Source: Blastomonas ursincola
GTDB taxonomy: Bacteria; Pseudomonadota; Alphaproteobacteria; Sphingomonadales; Sphingomonadaceae
Direction: 5' to 3'
NCBI RefSeq assembly: GCF_013607875.1
Contig: NZ_VDES01000001.1
Span: forward strand, 1 to 64,000
DNA length: 64,000 nucleotides
Shown here: positions 27,507 to 37,451 of the stretch, one piece after another
Position numbering within the stretch: the stretch's first letter is position 1
Layout: the number at the start of each line of letters is the position of its first letter
Translations under genes and position numbers: made by a program
Notes under the pieces: model-generated
Told to the model about the DNA's origin: nothing
Seen by the model: only the letters and a program-made list of their open reading frames with translations
The model's database searches: none

Positions 27507-27533
27507 GCCCCTCTCCCGTAATGGGAGAGGGGC
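27507..27533. repeat. REP-like hairpin (CTCTCCC/GGGAGAG type)
   Basis: Perfect 11-base arms GCCCCTCTCCC (27507-27517) and GGGAGAGGGGC (27523-27533) around a five-base loop, between pdhC and the next gene of its operon. No T run follows, so it is not a plain terminator. The same core, with a five-base loop, recurs at 46673 and 46822. Confidence 0.75.
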
Positions 27534-27562
27534 TATAAGGTCAGCCCCTGGCCCGGCTCAAC

Positions 27563-28858
27563 TCAAGCCAGCATGCCCAGCGGGTTCTCGCACAGGTCCT
27601 TGAACGCCGCCATCAGCTGCGCGCCGTCGGCGCCGTCGATGGCGCGGTGGTCGAAGCTGCCGGTGGCGCTCATCACCGTGGCGATGCCGAGCGCGTCATC
27701 GACGATATACGGACGCTTTTCACCCGCGCCGATCGCCATGATCATGCCCTGGGGCGGGTTGATGACTGCCTCGAAATGCTTGATGCCGAACATGCCCATG
27801 TTCGACAGGCTGGCGGTACCGCCCTGATATTCGTGCGGCTGCAGCTTGCCGTCCTTGGCGCGGCTCGCCAATTCCTTCATCTCGGTCGAGATCGCACCCA
27901 CCGCCTTGGTTTCGGCACCGACGATGATCGGGGTGATCAGGCCGGCAGGCGTGCTGACCGCCACCGAAATGTCGGCGCGCTGGTAGCTGATCAGCTGATC
28001 GCCCGCGAAGGTGACGTTGCACTTGGGAACCTGGATCAGGCTCTTGGCGAGCGCCTTGATCAGCAGGTCGTTGACCGAGAGCTTCACGCCCTGCGCCTCG
28101 AGCGCCTTGTTGAGTTCGCTCCGGAGCTTGAGCAGCTTGTCAAGCTGCACATCGACGGTGAGATAGATGTGTGGGATCGTCTGCTTCGCTTCGGTCAGGC
28201 GGCGCGCAATCGTCTTGCGCATGTTCGAGAGCTTGCTCGCCTCGTGCGGAATGTCGGTGGTGAACGGCGCAGCCGCTGCCGCGGGGGCTGGCGTTGGGGC
28301 AGCAGCGGGCGCAGCCGCAGCCTGGGGTGCTGCGGCGCTCGCCTGGCCGGGCTTGGCGTCCTCGACATCGGCCTTGACGATACGGCCGCCGGGGCCGGTG
28401 CCCTTGATCGTCGCAAGATCGAGGCCCTTGGCGGCGGCGATGCGCTTGGCAAGCGGGCTCGCCTTGATGCGGTCGTCGCTCGACGATGCTGCAGCGGGGG
28501 CAGGAGCGGGAGCGGGAGCGGGCGCCGGAGCGGCCTTGGCCTCGGCAGCCGGAGCCGGTTCGGGTGCCGCCGCCGGCGCCGGAGCAGCGGCAGCGGGCGC
28601 ATCGCCCACATCCTCGCCCTCGGCAGCGATGATCGCGATCACCTCGCCCACCTTCACATTGTCAGTTCCGGCGGGGATCAGGATCTTGGCGACCACGCCT
28701 TCGTCCACCGCTTCGAATTCCATGGTTGCCTTGTCGGTCTCGATCTCGGCCAGCAGGTCGCCGGAAGCAACGGTGTCGCCTTCCTTGACCAGCCATTTGG
28801 CGAGGGTGCCTTCCTCCATCGTCGGCGAGAGGGCGGGCATTTTCAGATTGATAGGCAT
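27563..28858 (-). CDS. pdhC: Pyruvate dehydrogenase E2, dihydrolipoamide acetyltransferase
   Basis: 431 residues. One N-terminal lipoyl domain (lipoyl Lys in [11 protein letters not shown]), a long Ala/Pro linker, an E3/E1-binding domain ([19 protein letters not shown]), a second Ala/Pro linker, and the catalytic domain with the His of [14 protein letters not shown] near the C-terminus. It transfers the acetyl group from lipoamide to CoA. ATG at 28858 ([17 protein letters not shown]) is the standard start. The E1 subunits pdhA and pdhB are not in the window, and the gene may start a separate operon. Confidence 0.93.
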   Translation of the reverse strand: MPINLKMPALSPTMEEGTLAKWLVKEGDTVASGDLLAEIETDKATMEFEAVDEGVVAKILIPAGTDNVKVGEVIAIIAAEGEDVGDAPAAAAPAPAAAPEPAPAAEAKAAPAPAPAPAPAPAAASSSDDRIKASPLAKRIAAAKGLDLATIKGTGPGGRIVKADVEDAKPGQASAAAPQAAAAPAAAPTPAPAAAAAPFTTDIPHEASKLSNMRKTIARRLTEAKQTIPHIYLTVDVQLDKLLKLRSELNKALEAQGVKLSVNDLLIKALAKSLIQVPKCNVTFAGDQLISYQRADISVAVSTPAGLITPIIVGAETKAVGAISTEMKELASRAKDGKLQPHEYQGGTASLSNMGMFGIKHFEAVINPPQGMIMAIGAGEKRPYIVDDALGIATVMSATGSFDHRAIDGADGAQLMAAFKDLCENPLGMLA

Positions 28859-28989
28859 TGGGTGTCTTTCCCCCGATTCAGTGACCGGCGCCGTTCTCGA
28901 CGCTTCAAGCCGTAGGGTCAAGGGGGCAGACCCTTGCCACACCTATCATTTTGACGCAGTCTGCCGCGCAGCAAACGGGGCAGCAAAAA

Positions 28990-29445
28990 ATGCGGGTATA
29001 TCTGGTCATCATGGATGAGACGAGCGAGGCGCTGACGGCGCTACGCTTTGCCTCCCGCCGCGCACAGCATACCGGCGGTCAGGTGCATATCCTGGCGCTC
29101 GTGCCCAAGCAGGATTTCGTTGCCTGGGGCGGCGTGCAGGCGACCATCGAGGACGAGGCGCGCAGCCGCGCCGAGGCCCTGGTCACCGATGCCGCCGGCA
29201 CCCTGTTCGAAGACATGGGACAGCGCCCGATGATCACGGTGCGGATGGGCGATGCCACCAAGGAAATCCGCAATTACATGGCCAGTTGCCCGGACCTTGC
29301 CATGCTGGTGCTGGGCGCTGCCGCCACCGGCGCGCCGGGGCCCTTGATTACCCATTTCGCCGGAGCCGATGCCGGTGCCCTTCCCTGCCCCGTCACCATC
29401 GTGCCCGGCGGACTTTCCGACGAGGAAATCGACCGGATGTCCTGA
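28990..29445 (+). CDS. Universal stress protein (UspA family)
   Basis: 151 residues. Rossmann-like USP fold: MRVYLVIMDETSEALTALRFA at the N-terminus and a C-terminal region with LVLGAAATGAPGPLITHF where the ATP-binding G-x2-G-x9-G/S motif usually lies. Start at ATG 28990 is preferred; the frame also permits TTG at 28951. It is divergent from pdhC and convergent with rnr. It probably acts in stress survival, by an unknown mechanism. Confidence 0.8.
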   Translation: MRVYLVIMDETSEALTALRFASRRAQHTGGQVHILALVPKQDFVAWGGVQATIEDEARSRAEALVTDAAGTLFEDMGQRPMITVRMGDATKEIRNYMASCPDLAMLVLGAAATGAPGPLITHFAGADAGALPCPVTIVPGGLSDEEIDRMS

Positions 29446-29451
29446 TCCGCC

Positions 29452-31752
29452 TCAGCGGCTCTGATGACGAATATTGGCGGGACGGCCGCGCCGCTTGATC
29501 GGCGGGCGACCGCCAGGGCGGTTGCCGGGGCCCTTGCTGCGTGGCGGCGGGCCGGGCATGTAATTGCCGCCCTCGGGCAGTTCGAACTTGATCGCCCCGG
29601 TCACCGGATCAGCCTCGGCCAGACGCAGTTCGAGCCGCTGCCCCACCGCATAGCGCTCGCCGCTGCTTTCGCCGGTCAATGTCTGCGATGCCTCGTCATA
29701 CCAGAAGCGCTCCGCGCCCAGGGTCGACACGGGCACCAGCCCGTCGCCGCCGAATTCTTCGATCGTCGCGAAAAAGCCGAAGCTCTGCACGCCGGTGATG
29801 CGGACCTTGTGAATCTCGCCAACCTTGGTGGCGAGAAACGCGGCGACATAGCGGTCCACCGTCTCGCGCTCGGCCTCCATCGCGCGCCGCTCGAATCCGC
29901 TGATCAGCTCACAGATCCGGTCGAGCGAGGCAGCATCGTGCTCGGCCAAGCCCGTGGTCGGCGGAAGGTCGAGCCTCGGCGCGGGCGGTTGCTCGAGGCC
30001 GTGCGCGTCGACCAGCGCGCGGTGCAGCAGCAGATCGGCATAGCGCCGGATCGGGCTGGTGAAATGGCCGTAGGACGCGAGCGATAGCCCGAAATGCCCC
30101 ATGTTGCGCGGCCCGTAATAGGCCTGGGTCTGGCTGCGCAGCACCTGTTCCATCACCAGCGGCTTGACCGTGTCGTCGCTAACCTTGGCCAGGATGCCGT
30201 TGAAGGTGGCGGGCCGCACGACCTGACCGAGCGCGAAGCTGATATCGAACGTCGCGAGATAATCCTTGAGCGCGACCAGTTTCTCGCGCGAGGGCGGTTC
30301 GTGGACGCGGTAGACCACAGGGGCCTTTTTCGCCTCGAGCGCCTTGGCCGCAGCGACATTGGCGGCGATCATGAAATCCTCAACTAGCCGGTGCGCATCG
30401 AGGCGCTCGCGCACCGCAACGCTGACGATGCGCCAGGCCTCGTCGAGCACGATCCGCCGCTCGGGCAGGTCGAGATCGAGCGGCTCGCGCGCCTCGCGCG
30501 CCATGAACAGCAGCTTCCAGCACGCCCAGAGCGGCTTGAGGACGCTGTCGGTCAGTTCGTGCGGCTTCGCCCCATCGATCGCCGCCTGCGCGTCCTCATA
30601 GGCGATATTGGCCGCCAGCCGCACCAGCGCGCGGGTGAAGCGCCAGTTCCTGAGCTTGCCCGATGCGTCCATGACGAGGTGACACACCATCGCCGCGCGG
30701 TCCTGCCCGGCTTTCAGCGAGCACATGTCCGCCGAAAGTATTTCGGGCAGCATCGGCACGACGCGGTCGGGGAAATAGACGCTGTTGCCACGCTTGCGCG
30801 CCGCGCGGTCGATCGCGCCGCCGGGGCGGACATAATAGCTGACATCGGCAATCGCGACGATCGCGCGATAGCCGCCCGCATTGGCCGGGTCGTCGTCGGG
30901 GGTCGCCCAGATCGCATCGTCATGATCGCGCGCGTCGACCGGATCGATCGCGACGATCGGGATATGGCGCAGGTCCTCGCGATGGTCGGCGGACAGCGGC
31001 AGCTTCGCCGCGCGCTCGGCCTCTTCGATGGCATCGGACGCAAAGTCGTGCGGAATGCCGTATTTATGGATCGCGATTAAGCTGAACGAGCGCGGTGCAA
31101 ACGGCTCGCCCAGCACTTCGGTGACCTTCGCGCTGATCCGGTCGCGCTGGCCGTGCTGCTCGGCGAGCACCAGCTGGCCCGGCTCGGCGTTGCCCGGATC
31201 GGATATGGGCACCATGCGGCGGATGCGCTTGTCAACGGGCTTGAGCCACAATTTGCGTCCCTCGCCCTTCTCCACTACGCCGAGCAACTGCTCGTTCGCG
31301 CGCTGGAGCTTCTTCATCACGAAGGCGCGATAGCCGCTGCCCGCCTCTTCGGTGCGCGCGAGCACCCGGTCGCCGACAGCGAGCGCCGAGCGCCCGCGTT
31401 CGGACAGGCGCACGCGCGGCATCGGCACGCCCTCGGCCTGCCAGTTGTCCGGTATCGCGATCAGATCGCGGCCATCGGCCTCGATCACCTTGAGCACGGT
31501 GACCTTGGGCAGACCGCCCATCTTGTGGAACGCCCTGCCCTTGTCGCTGTCGATCAGGCCTTCATCGGCCATGTCCTTGAGCAGCGCCTTGAGCGCGATC
31601 TTTTCCGCGCCTTTCAGCCGGAAATGCTTGGCGATCTCGCGCTTGCCTGCCGCGTCCTGGCTCTCGCCGAGGAATTTCAGGATCTCGTCACGACTAGGCA
31701 TCCCCGCCGCAGCGCGATCCGGCTTTCCCTTGCCTGAGCGAGCGCCTGCCAC
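29452..31752 (-). CDS. rnr: Ribonuclease R
   Basis: 766 residues of the RNase II/R family: winged-helix N-terminus (PSRDEILKFL, REIAKHFRLKG), cold-shock domains, the RNB catalytic domain with DARDHDDAIW (metal Asp residues), YVRPGGAIDRAARKRGNSVYFPDRVVPMLPE, a C-terminal S1 domain and a basic Arg/Gly/Pro tail. It degrades structured RNA 3' to 5' and helps tmRNA-linked quality control. Start may be GTG 31752 or ATG 31701 (MPSRDEI). Co-directional with proS, which ends eight bases before it. Confidence 0.93.
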   Translation of the reverse strand: MAGARSGKGKPDRAAAGMPSRDEILKFLGESQDAAGKREIAKHFRLKGAEKIALKALLKDMADEGLIDSDKGRAFHKMGGLPKVTVLKVIEADGRDLIAIPDNWQAEGVPMPRVRLSERGRSALAVGDRVLARTEEAGSGYRAFVMKKLQRANEQLLGVVEKGEGRKLWLKPVDKRIRRMVPISDPGNAEPGQLVLAEQHGQRDRISAKVTEVLGEPFAPRSFSLIAIHKYGIPHDFASDAIEEAERAAKLPLSADHREDLRHIPIVAIDPVDARDHDDAIWATPDDDPANAGGYRAIVAIADVSYYVRPGGAIDRAARKRGNSVYFPDRVVPMLPEILSADMCSLKAGQDRAAMVCHLVMDASGKLRNWRFTRALVRLAANIAYEDAQAAIDGAKPHELTDSVLKPLWACWKLLFMAREAREPLDLDLPERRIVLDEAWRIVSVAVRERLDAHRLVEDFMIAANVAAAKALEAKKAPVVYRVHEPPSREKLVALKDYLATFDISFALGQVVRPATFNGILAKVSDDTVKPLVMEQVLRSQTQAYYGPRNMGHFGLSLASYGHFTSPIRRYADLLLHRALVDAHGLEQPPAPRLDLPPTTGLAEHDAASLDRICELISGFERRAMEAERETVDRYVAAFLATKVGEIHKVRITGVQSFGFFATIEEFGGDGLVPVSTLGAERFWYDEASQTLTGESSGERYAVGQRLELRLAEADPVTGAIKFELPEGGNYMPGPPPRSKGPGNRPGGRPPIKRRGRPANIRHQSR

Positions 31753-31759
31753 CCCGGGC

Positions 31760-33292
31760 TCAATAGGCCCGGGCGAGCAGAACGCGCTCGACCGCGGGAC
31801 CGCCGGTGAAGAAGCAGCTCGCGCCCTTTGGCGACGAACCCTCGGGCGTGTTGCGAATGGTGAGCTTCAGTGCCTTCAGCTGCTCGACCACCTTGTCCAG
31901 CGCCTCGCCGGTCGGGCGGCACCAGTCCACCGCGACCCAGCCGGGGTGCTTGCTGCCCTCGAAATGCGCCTTCAGGCCTTCGAGATCGGTCACGTCCTCG
32001 CGGATTTCGGCATCGAGCCGCGCCTTGGCCGAGCAGAACATCAGCGTCTGGATCTGGTCGAGCAGCGCCGGGGCCTGGCCGACGAACGATTCCCAGTGCA
32101 TCGCCTGGTTGGCGAGCTTGCCGTCCTCGCCATAAAGCGAGTCGCGGCGCAGCATCGTCACCTGCTCGCCCGCCGCATCGCGGCCGCCGATCTCGAGGAT
32201 GATCGGCGCGCCCTTCTTGACCCAGCCCCAGCGCTTGGGACCGGCCTTGCCGGGCTTCTTGTCGATCAGCACGCGCAACGGCTCGCCGAACGCCGAGGCA
32301 TCGATCAACGCGTTGCGAATCTTGGTGCAATAGGCGAGCAGTGCCTCGTCCTCGGGCGTCTCGCGCAGCATCGGAACGATCACGATCTGGTGCGGCGCGA
32401 TCTGCGGCGGAACCTTCAGGCCATCGTCGTCACCATGCGTCATGATCACCCCGCCGACCAGACGCGTCGATACACCCCAACTGGTGGTGTGCGCGAACTG
32501 GAACTGGCCCTCGCGGTCCTGGAAGCGGATGTTCTGCGCATGCGCGAAATTCTGGCCGAGATAGTGCGAGGTGCCGGCCTGCAGCGCCTTGCCGTCCTGC
32601 ATCATCGCCTCGATCGAATAGGTCGCGACCGCACCGGGAAAGCGTTCGTTCTCGGGCTTCTCGCCTGCGATCACGGGCATGGCAAGCGGGCCTTGCGCGA
32701 AATCGCGGTACATCTGCAGAATGGTCAGCGTCTCGCCCATCGCATCCGTTTCGTTCTCGTGCGCGGTATGGCCTTCCTGCCACAGGAATTCCGAGGTGCG
32801 CAGGAACATCCGGGTGCGCATTTCCCAGCGCACGACATTGGCCCATTGGTTGACCATGATCGGCAGGTCGCGCCAGCTCTGCAGCCAGCGCGAGAAGGCG
32901 GTGCCGATCACCGTTTCCGAGGTGGGGCGCACGACCAGCGGCTCTTCCAGCTTCGCCTCGGGATCGACGACCAGCGCGCCGTCCTCCATCTTCAGCCGAT
33001 GGTGGGTGACGACCGCCATTTCCTTGGCAAAGCCTTCGACATGCTCGGCCTCCTTGGCGAAATAGCTCAAGGGGATGAACAGCGGGAAATAGCAGTTCTC
33101 GTGGCCCGATTCCTTGATCTTGCGGTCGAGCAGCATCTGGATGCGTTCCCAGATGCCATAGCCCCAGGGGCGCATGATCATGCAGCCGCGTACCCCCGAT
33201 TCCTCGGCGAGATCGGCTTCCTGGATGACAGCCTGATACCAGGCGGCAAAATCTTCCTGCCGGGTGACGGGCAGTGCGTTCTTCTGGCTCAC
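31760..33292 (-). CDS. proS: Prolyl-tRNA synthetase, archaeal/eukaryote-type
   Basis: 510 residues starting with GTG at 33292 (MSQKNALPVTRQEDF). Class II motifs: motif 2 is in the WANVVRWEMRTRMFLRTSEFLWQEG region and motif 3 is GGVIMTHGDDDG followed by LRETPED. The protein has a C-terminal domain ending in ARAY (terminal Tyr), a feature of the archaeal/eukaryotic type of ProRS, and lacks the editing insertion of the E. coli type. It charges tRNA-Pro. Translation start before GTG would be into the promoter region. Operon with rnr. Confidence 0.92.
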   Translation of the reverse strand: MSQKNALPVTRQEDFAAWYQAVIQEADLAEESGVRGCMIMRPWGYGIWERIQMLLDRKIKESGHENCYFPLFIPLSYFAKEAEHVEGFAKEMAVVTHHRLKMEDGALVVDPEAKLEEPLVVRPTSETVIGTAFSRWLQSWRDLPIMVNQWANVVRWEMRTRMFLRTSEFLWQEGHTAHENETDAMGETLTILQMYRDFAQGPLAMPVIAGEKPENERFPGAVATYSIEAMMQDGKALQAGTSHYLGQNFAHAQNIRFQDREGQFQFAHTTSWGVSTRLVGGVIMTHGDDDGLKVPPQIAPHQIVIVPMLRETPEDEALLAYCTKIRNALIDASAFGEPLRVLIDKKPGKAGPKRWGWVKKGAPIILEIGGRDAAGEQVTMLRRDSLYGEDGKLANQAMHWESFVGQAPALLDQIQTLMFCSAKARLDAEIREDVTDLEGLKAHFEGSKHPGWVAVDWCRPTGEALDKVVEQLKALKLTIRNTPEGSSPKGASCFFTGGPAVERVLLARAY

Positions 33293-33387
33293 GTGAATTT
33301 CAGTCCTGCAATCAAGATAGGCCCGCGTGCCTAGGCTCTGCCGAGCCAACAGGCAATTGCCTGTTTCCGTTCCAGGCGGCCTATCGG

Positions 33388-33963
33388 TTATTTCTTGTCG
33401 ACAAGATCGTCGATCTTGCGCTGCATGGCCGAAAGCTGGGCCTTGAGCGCGGCGATTTCGTCATCGGACGAGGCTGCGGCAGTCGGCTGGGCCGGGCTGG
33501 CCGGCTTGTCCTTGCGCGGCGTGAATGCGCTGGATGCCGCTTCGAACATCGCCAGATTCTGCCGCGCGAGCTGCGCGAACGGGCTGTTCTTGATGCTGCC
33601 TTCCATCGCGCTCTGGAACTTCTCCTGGTTCTTGCGAAAGGCCTCCATCGAGGCTTCGAGATATTGCGGGATCATCGACTGCATCGAATTGCCGTACATC
33701 GAGATCAGCTCGCGCAGGAAGCCGACGGGCAGCATCTGCTGGCCGCTCGATTCCTCTTCCATGATGATCTGGGTCAGGATGTTATGGGTGATGTCGTCGC
33801 CGGTCTTGGCATCGACGACCTGGAAATCCTTGCCTTCGCGGGTCAGCTTGGCAAGGTAGTCCAGCGTGATATAGCTCGACGACCGGGTGTTGTAGAGACG
33901 ACGGTTGGCGTATTTTTTGATGATGATGACATCATCCGAATCCGAGGTGCCAGACTTGGCCAT
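33388..33963 (-). CDS. phaR: Polyhydroxyalkanoate synthesis repressor PhaR
   Basis: 191 residues. The N-terminal PHB_acc domain reads IIIKKYANRRLYNTRSSSYITLDYLAKL, followed by the second conserved block NILTQIIMEEESSGQQMLPVGFLRELI, then a Gln/Lys-rich middle and a coiled-coil end. PhaR binds both PHA granules and DNA and controls phasin and PHA genes. It is divergent from the PHA-synthase-like hydrolase gene; the two starts overlap or nearly touch. Confidence 0.93.
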   Translation of the reverse strand: MAKSGTSDSDDVIIIKKYANRRLYNTRSSSYITLDYLAKLTREGKDFQVVDAKTGDDITHNILTQIIMEEESSGQQMLPVGFLRELISMYGNSMQSMIPQYLEASMEAFRKNQEKFQSAMEGSIKNSPFAQLARQNLAMFEAASSAFTPRKDKPASPAQPTAAASSDDEIAALKAQLSAMQRKIDDLVDKK

Positions 33964-35071
33964 GCGTGCATCTCCCGTTCAATCCCATGGGACTGTAGCA
34001 CCGCAGCATAGTGCACTGCAACATGCACCCCGCCCTTTACCACTTTTCCTGGCACTGGCCCGCCAGCAGCTCGCTGATGATCCCCCGCGCCTGATCCAGC
34101 TTTTGCAGGCGCTTGACCTTTACGGACGCGCAGATCGCAGCTTTCTGCGCAAGCCTGGGACAGTCTTGCTGCAGCACGGAAAGGCCATGTTGCGCAGTGC
34201 AGCAGGGTTAACGCTCGAACAGAGCGCAGCATCCCCGCAGATCGTGTTCGTACCCTCGCCCATCAACGCGCCGCACGTGCTCGACATGGATGCCGATTGC
34301 TCGCTGATGGGATGGCTCGGCCGCGAGGGCCTCTCGTCGGCGCTAGTCGACTGGGGCACGACCGCGCCCGCGCATCGCGATCACGATCTCGATCATCTCG
34401 CCACCCGGCTGCTGCTGCCGATGCTGCAGGCGATCGGCCGCCCGGTGCATCTGGTCGGCTATTGCCTGGGCGGCATGATCGCGATGGCGGCAGCCTGCCA
34501 TATCGAGGTGCGCAGCCTGACGCTGATCGCGACGCCCTGGCATTTCAGCGGCTATCCGGCCAGGCGGCGCGAGGAGCTGACCGTAATGTGGCAGCATCAC
34601 CGCCCGGCCTGCGAGGCGATGGGGCTGGTGCCGATGGAGGTGATGCAGCACGGCTTCTGGACGCTCTCGCCGGCCAAGCTGATGGAGAAATATCTCAAGT
34701 TCGGCGCGATGCCCGAAGACAGCGCCAGCGCGCGGCGTTTCGTTGCGGTGGAGGACTGGGCCAATGGCGGCGAGCCCCTGCCCTTCGCGCTCGGCGCGCA
34801 GCTGTTCGAGCAGCTCTATCGCGACGACCGCAGCGGCAGCGGCGATTGGATCGTCGACGGCATTCGCATCGGACCCGATGCCGTGCGCGGGCCGATCATG
34901 GAATTCGCCTCGGCCAGCGATGCCATCGTGCCGCTCGCCTGTTCGCCGGACGTGCCGGGCCGCGAGGTGCTGGCATCGGGCCATGTCGGCATGGTCATCG
35001 GCGGCAGCGCGCCGACCACGCTCTGGCCGATGCTCAGGCGGTGGATATTGTCACACGAAGCTTCTACATAA
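33962..35071 (+). CDS. PHA-synthase-like alpha/beta hydrolase
   Basis: About 369 residues of PHA synthase (PhaC)-related fold: FVPSPINAPHVLDMD, and the nucleophile box with catalytic Cys in GYCLGGMIAM (G-x-C-x-G, the lipase box of PHA synthases), Asp in ASASDAIVPL and His in GHVGMVIGG. It is shorter than class I synthases (about 580 residues) and closer in length to class III PhaC or to PHA-related acyltransferases, and no PhaE is seen. Start is not clear: ATG 33962 abuts the phaR start; there is no other start codon until ATG 34187. It lies with phaR and phaA, pointing to polyester metabolism. Confidence 0.75.
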   Translation: MRASPVQSHGTVAPQHSALQHAPRPLPLFLALARQQLADDPPRLIQLLQALDLYGRADRSFLRKPGTVLLQHGKAMLRSAAGLTLEQSAASPQIVFVPSPINAPHVLDMDADCSLMGWLGREGLSSALVDWGTTAPAHRDHDLDHLATRLLLPMLQAIGRPVHLVGYCLGGMIAMAAACHIEVRSLTLIATPWHFSGYPARRREELTVMWQHHRPACEAMGLVPMEVMQHGFWTLSPAKLMEKYLKFGAMPEDSASARRFVAVEDWANGGEPLPFALGAQLFEQLYRDDRSGSGDWIVDGIRIGPDAVRGPIMEFASASDAIVPLACSPDVPGREVLASGHVGMVIGGSAPTTLWPMLRRWILSHEAST

Positions 35072-35113
35072 CGAACACGATCCTTCCTCCCCAGCCATTG
35101 GAGAACGCCCATC

Positions 35114-36286
35114 ATGTCGAGCATCGTCATTACCGCCGCCAAGCGCACGCCGGTCGGCAGTTTTCTCGGCGCCTATGCCGCAACGCCTGCACACGAGCTC
35201 GGCCGCATAGCGATCGAGGCGGCGCTGGCGCAATCGGGCCTGTCGCCTGACGAGGTGTCCGAAGTGATCCTGGGCCAGGTGCTCACTGCCGCGCAGGGCC
35301 AGAATCCGGCGCGCCAGGCCTCGCTCAACGCGGGCGTGCCCAAGGAAGTCCCCGCCTATGGAGTCAACCAGGTCTGCGGATCGGGCCTGCGCGCCGTTGC
35401 GCTCGGCTTCCAGTCGATCGCCAATGGCGATGCCGATGTCGTGATCGCGGGCGGACAGGAGAACATGTCGATGTCGCCGCACGCGCAGATGCTGCGTTCG
35501 GGCCAGAAGATGGGCGACATGAAGCTTGTCGACACGATGGTCTATGACGGGCTGACCGACGTGTTCAACCAGTATCACATGGGCATCACCGCCGAGAACC
35601 TGGCCGAGAAATACCAGATCAGCCGCGAGGCGCAGGACCGCTTTGCCGTCCGTTCGCAGAATCTCGCCGAAGCCGCGCGTGCCGAGGGCCGCTTTGCCGA
35701 CGAGATCGCACCGGTGACGATCAAGGGCCGCAAGGGCGATACGATCGTCGATCAGGACGAGTATATCCGCGCCGGTGCGACCTATGACAGCGTCGCTGGC
35801 CTGAAGCCCGCGTTCAAGAAGGACGGCACCGTCACCGCAGCCAATGCCTCGGGTCTCAACGACGGCGCGGCGGCTCTGGTTCTGATGCGCGAGGAAGACG
35901 CGGCGAAGCGCGGCCTCACCCCGCTGGCGCGCATCGCGAGCTGGGCCTCGATGGGCGTCGACCCGTCGATCATGGGCATTGGCCCGGTTTCGGCGAGCCG
36001 CCGCGCGCTCGCCAAAGCGGGCTGGAAGGTCGAGGACCTCGACCTGATCGAATCGAACGAGGCGTTCGCGGCACAGGCGCTGTCGGTGACGCAGGAAATG
36101 GGCTGGGATCCCGAGAAGGTGAACGTCAATGGCGGCGCGATCGCCATCGGTCACCCCATCGGCGCCAGCGGCGCGCGCGTGCTGACCACGCTGCTTTACG
36201 AGATGGGCCGTCGCGACGCGAAAAAGGGCCTGGCGACGTTGTGCATTGGCGGCGGCATGGGCATCGCGCTGACGGTGGAGCGCTAA
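35114..36286 (+). CDS. phaA: Acetyl-CoA acetyltransferase (beta-ketothiolase)
   Basis: 390 residues. Acyl-binding Cys in [11 protein letters not shown], the His in [16 protein letters not shown] and the second Cys in TLCIGGGMG form the thiolase site. It condenses two acetyl-CoA to acetoacetyl-CoA, or the reverse. GGAG-type site and ATG at 35114. With phaR and the synthase-like gene it makes up part of a PHA set; no acetoacetyl-CoA reductase (phaB) gene is seen here. Confidence 0.92.
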   Translation: MSSIVITAAKRTPVGSFLGAYAATPAHELGRIAIEAALAQSGLSPDEVSEVILGQVLTAAQGQNPARQASLNAGVPKEVPAYGVNQVCGSGLRAVALGFQSIANGDADVVIAGGQENMSMSPHAQMLRSGQKMGDMKLVDTMVYDGLTDVFNQYHMGITAENLAEKYQISREAQDRFAVRSQNLAEAARAEGRFADEIAPVTIKGRKGDTIVDQDEYIRAGATYDSVAGLKPAFKKDGTVTAANASGLNDGAAALVLMREEDAAKRGLTPLARIASWASMGVDPSIMGIGPVSASRRALAKAGWKVEDLDLIESNEAFAAQALSVTQEMGWDPEKVNVNGGAIAIGHPIGASGARVLTTLLYEMGRRDAKKGLATLCIGGGMGIALTVER

Positions 36287-36292
36287 GCTGCC

Positions 36293-36320
36293 CGTCACCC
36301 CCGCGAAGGCGGGGGTGACG
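36293..36320. repeat. Intergenic hairpin (GTCACCCCCGC type)
   Basis: Perfect 12-base arms CGTCACCCCCGC (36293-36304) and GCGGGGGTGACG (36309-36320) with loop GAAG, just after phaA. The following stretch to about 36380 (GGATTCCGGCGTTCG, GCAATGACGAG) looks like the other half of a compound repeat that I recall from sphingomonad genomes. It could act as a bidirectional barrier, with convergent phaA and alr. Confidence 0.75.
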
Positions 36321-36395
36321 CCGCTGTTGGGTTACCGCTGCAAGCAAGCGGGATTCCGGCGTTCGCGGCAATGACGAGCTATATCGTCCAGGCGC

Positions 36396-37451
36396 TCAAT
36401 CCACCCAGATCCGGTCGAACCGTCGGCCGATCTGGGTGAGCCATTCATACTGGCTGATGCCGGTTGCCGCCTGAACCTCGGGCAGCACGAGATCGGCGGC
36501 GATCCAGTCGCCTTCGCTGAGGTCTGGCGCGGCGGCGAGATCGATGCACGTCAGGTCCATCGATACGCGGCCCAGGATCGGCAGGCGTGCATCGCCGTGC
36601 CGGAACGCGCCGATCGACGACAAGGCCCGCTTGAAACCGTCGGCATAGCCCAGCGCCAGCGTCGCGGTGCGCATGTCGTGCCGGGCGACATAGGTCGCGC
36701 CATAGCCGATGCTGTCGCCCGCGCGGACGTGCCGCACCTGCAGGATGCGCGTCTCCAGCCGCATGACCGGGCTGACGTGCTTAGCCAGCGCGTCGCAGGG
36801 TACGCCACCATAGAGCGCCAGGCCAGGCCGGGTGCAGTCGAATTGATAGTCTCTGCCCAGCGCGATTCCAGCGCTGTTGGCGAAGCTGTAGCGCGCGGCC
36901 TGCACGCTCTGGCGCACCGTCTCGAAGCGCTGGAGCTGCGCGGCATTCTGTGCGCTGTCCTCGTCTGCCGAGGCAAGATGGCTCATGCACAGATCGACAT
37001 CGAGCCCGGCGCACAGGCCCGCGATATTCTCGCGCCAGTCGAGACCCAGACGGCTCATGCCGGTATCGATCATCACATGGCAGCGCCCGCCACCCGCCTG
37101 GCGCCAGCGGGTGATCTGCTCGGCGCTGTTGAGCACCGGCACCGCAAACCCGGCACGCGCCGCGGCCTCCTCGCCCGGCGCGATGCCGTGCAGAACGGCG
37201 AGTCGCGCCGGATCGACCCTTCCGGCCAATGCCTGTGCCTCACCCCAGTGCGCGACGAAAAAGTCGCCACACCCTGCTTTCGACAGCCGCTGCACGACCT
37301 CGGACGCGCCGAGGCCATAGCCGTCGGCCTTGACCGCCGCGCCAGCGCTCGCTTTGCCGCTCAGCCGGTCGAGCGCGCGCCAATTGGCGACCAGCGCCCC
37401 GCCATCGAGCACCAGCCGCATGTTCGCCGACAGTTGAGCGGCCTCAGCCAA
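36396..37451 (-). CDS. alr: Alanine racemase
   Basis: 351 residues. PLP-binding Lys41 in AAVKADGYGLGAS, the second-base Tyr in DSIGYGATYV, and the MIDTGMSRLG and NSAGIALG segments are all present. It makes D-alanine for peptidoglycan. The start (ATG 37451) overlaps the stop of the MFS gene (37444) by eight bases, so the two are coupled; ATG at 37421 is a possible alternative. Confidence 0.93.
   Translation of the reverse strand: MAEAAQLSANMRLVLDGGALVANWRALDRLSGKASAGAAVKADGYGLGASEVVQRLSKAGCGDFFVAHWGEAQALAGRVDPARLAVLHGIAPGEEAAARAGFAVPVLNSAEQITRWRQAGGGRCHVMIDTGMSRLGLDWRENIAGLCAGLDVDLCMSHLASADEDSAQNAAQLQRFETVRQSVQAARYSFANSAGIALGRDYQFDCTRPGLALYGGVPCDALAKHVSPVMRLETRILQVRHVRAGDSIGYGATYVARHDMRTATLALGYADGFKRALSSIGAFRHGDARLPILGRVSMDLTCIDLAAAPDLSEGDWIAADLVLPEVQAATGISQYEWLTQIGRRFDRIWVD

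Noticed and set aside
28255-28620. Low-complexity GCC/GCG-rich repeats that looked like a tandem array
   Set aside because: They are the Ala/Pro linkers of the E2 protein and follow its codons; no separate repeat element is needed.
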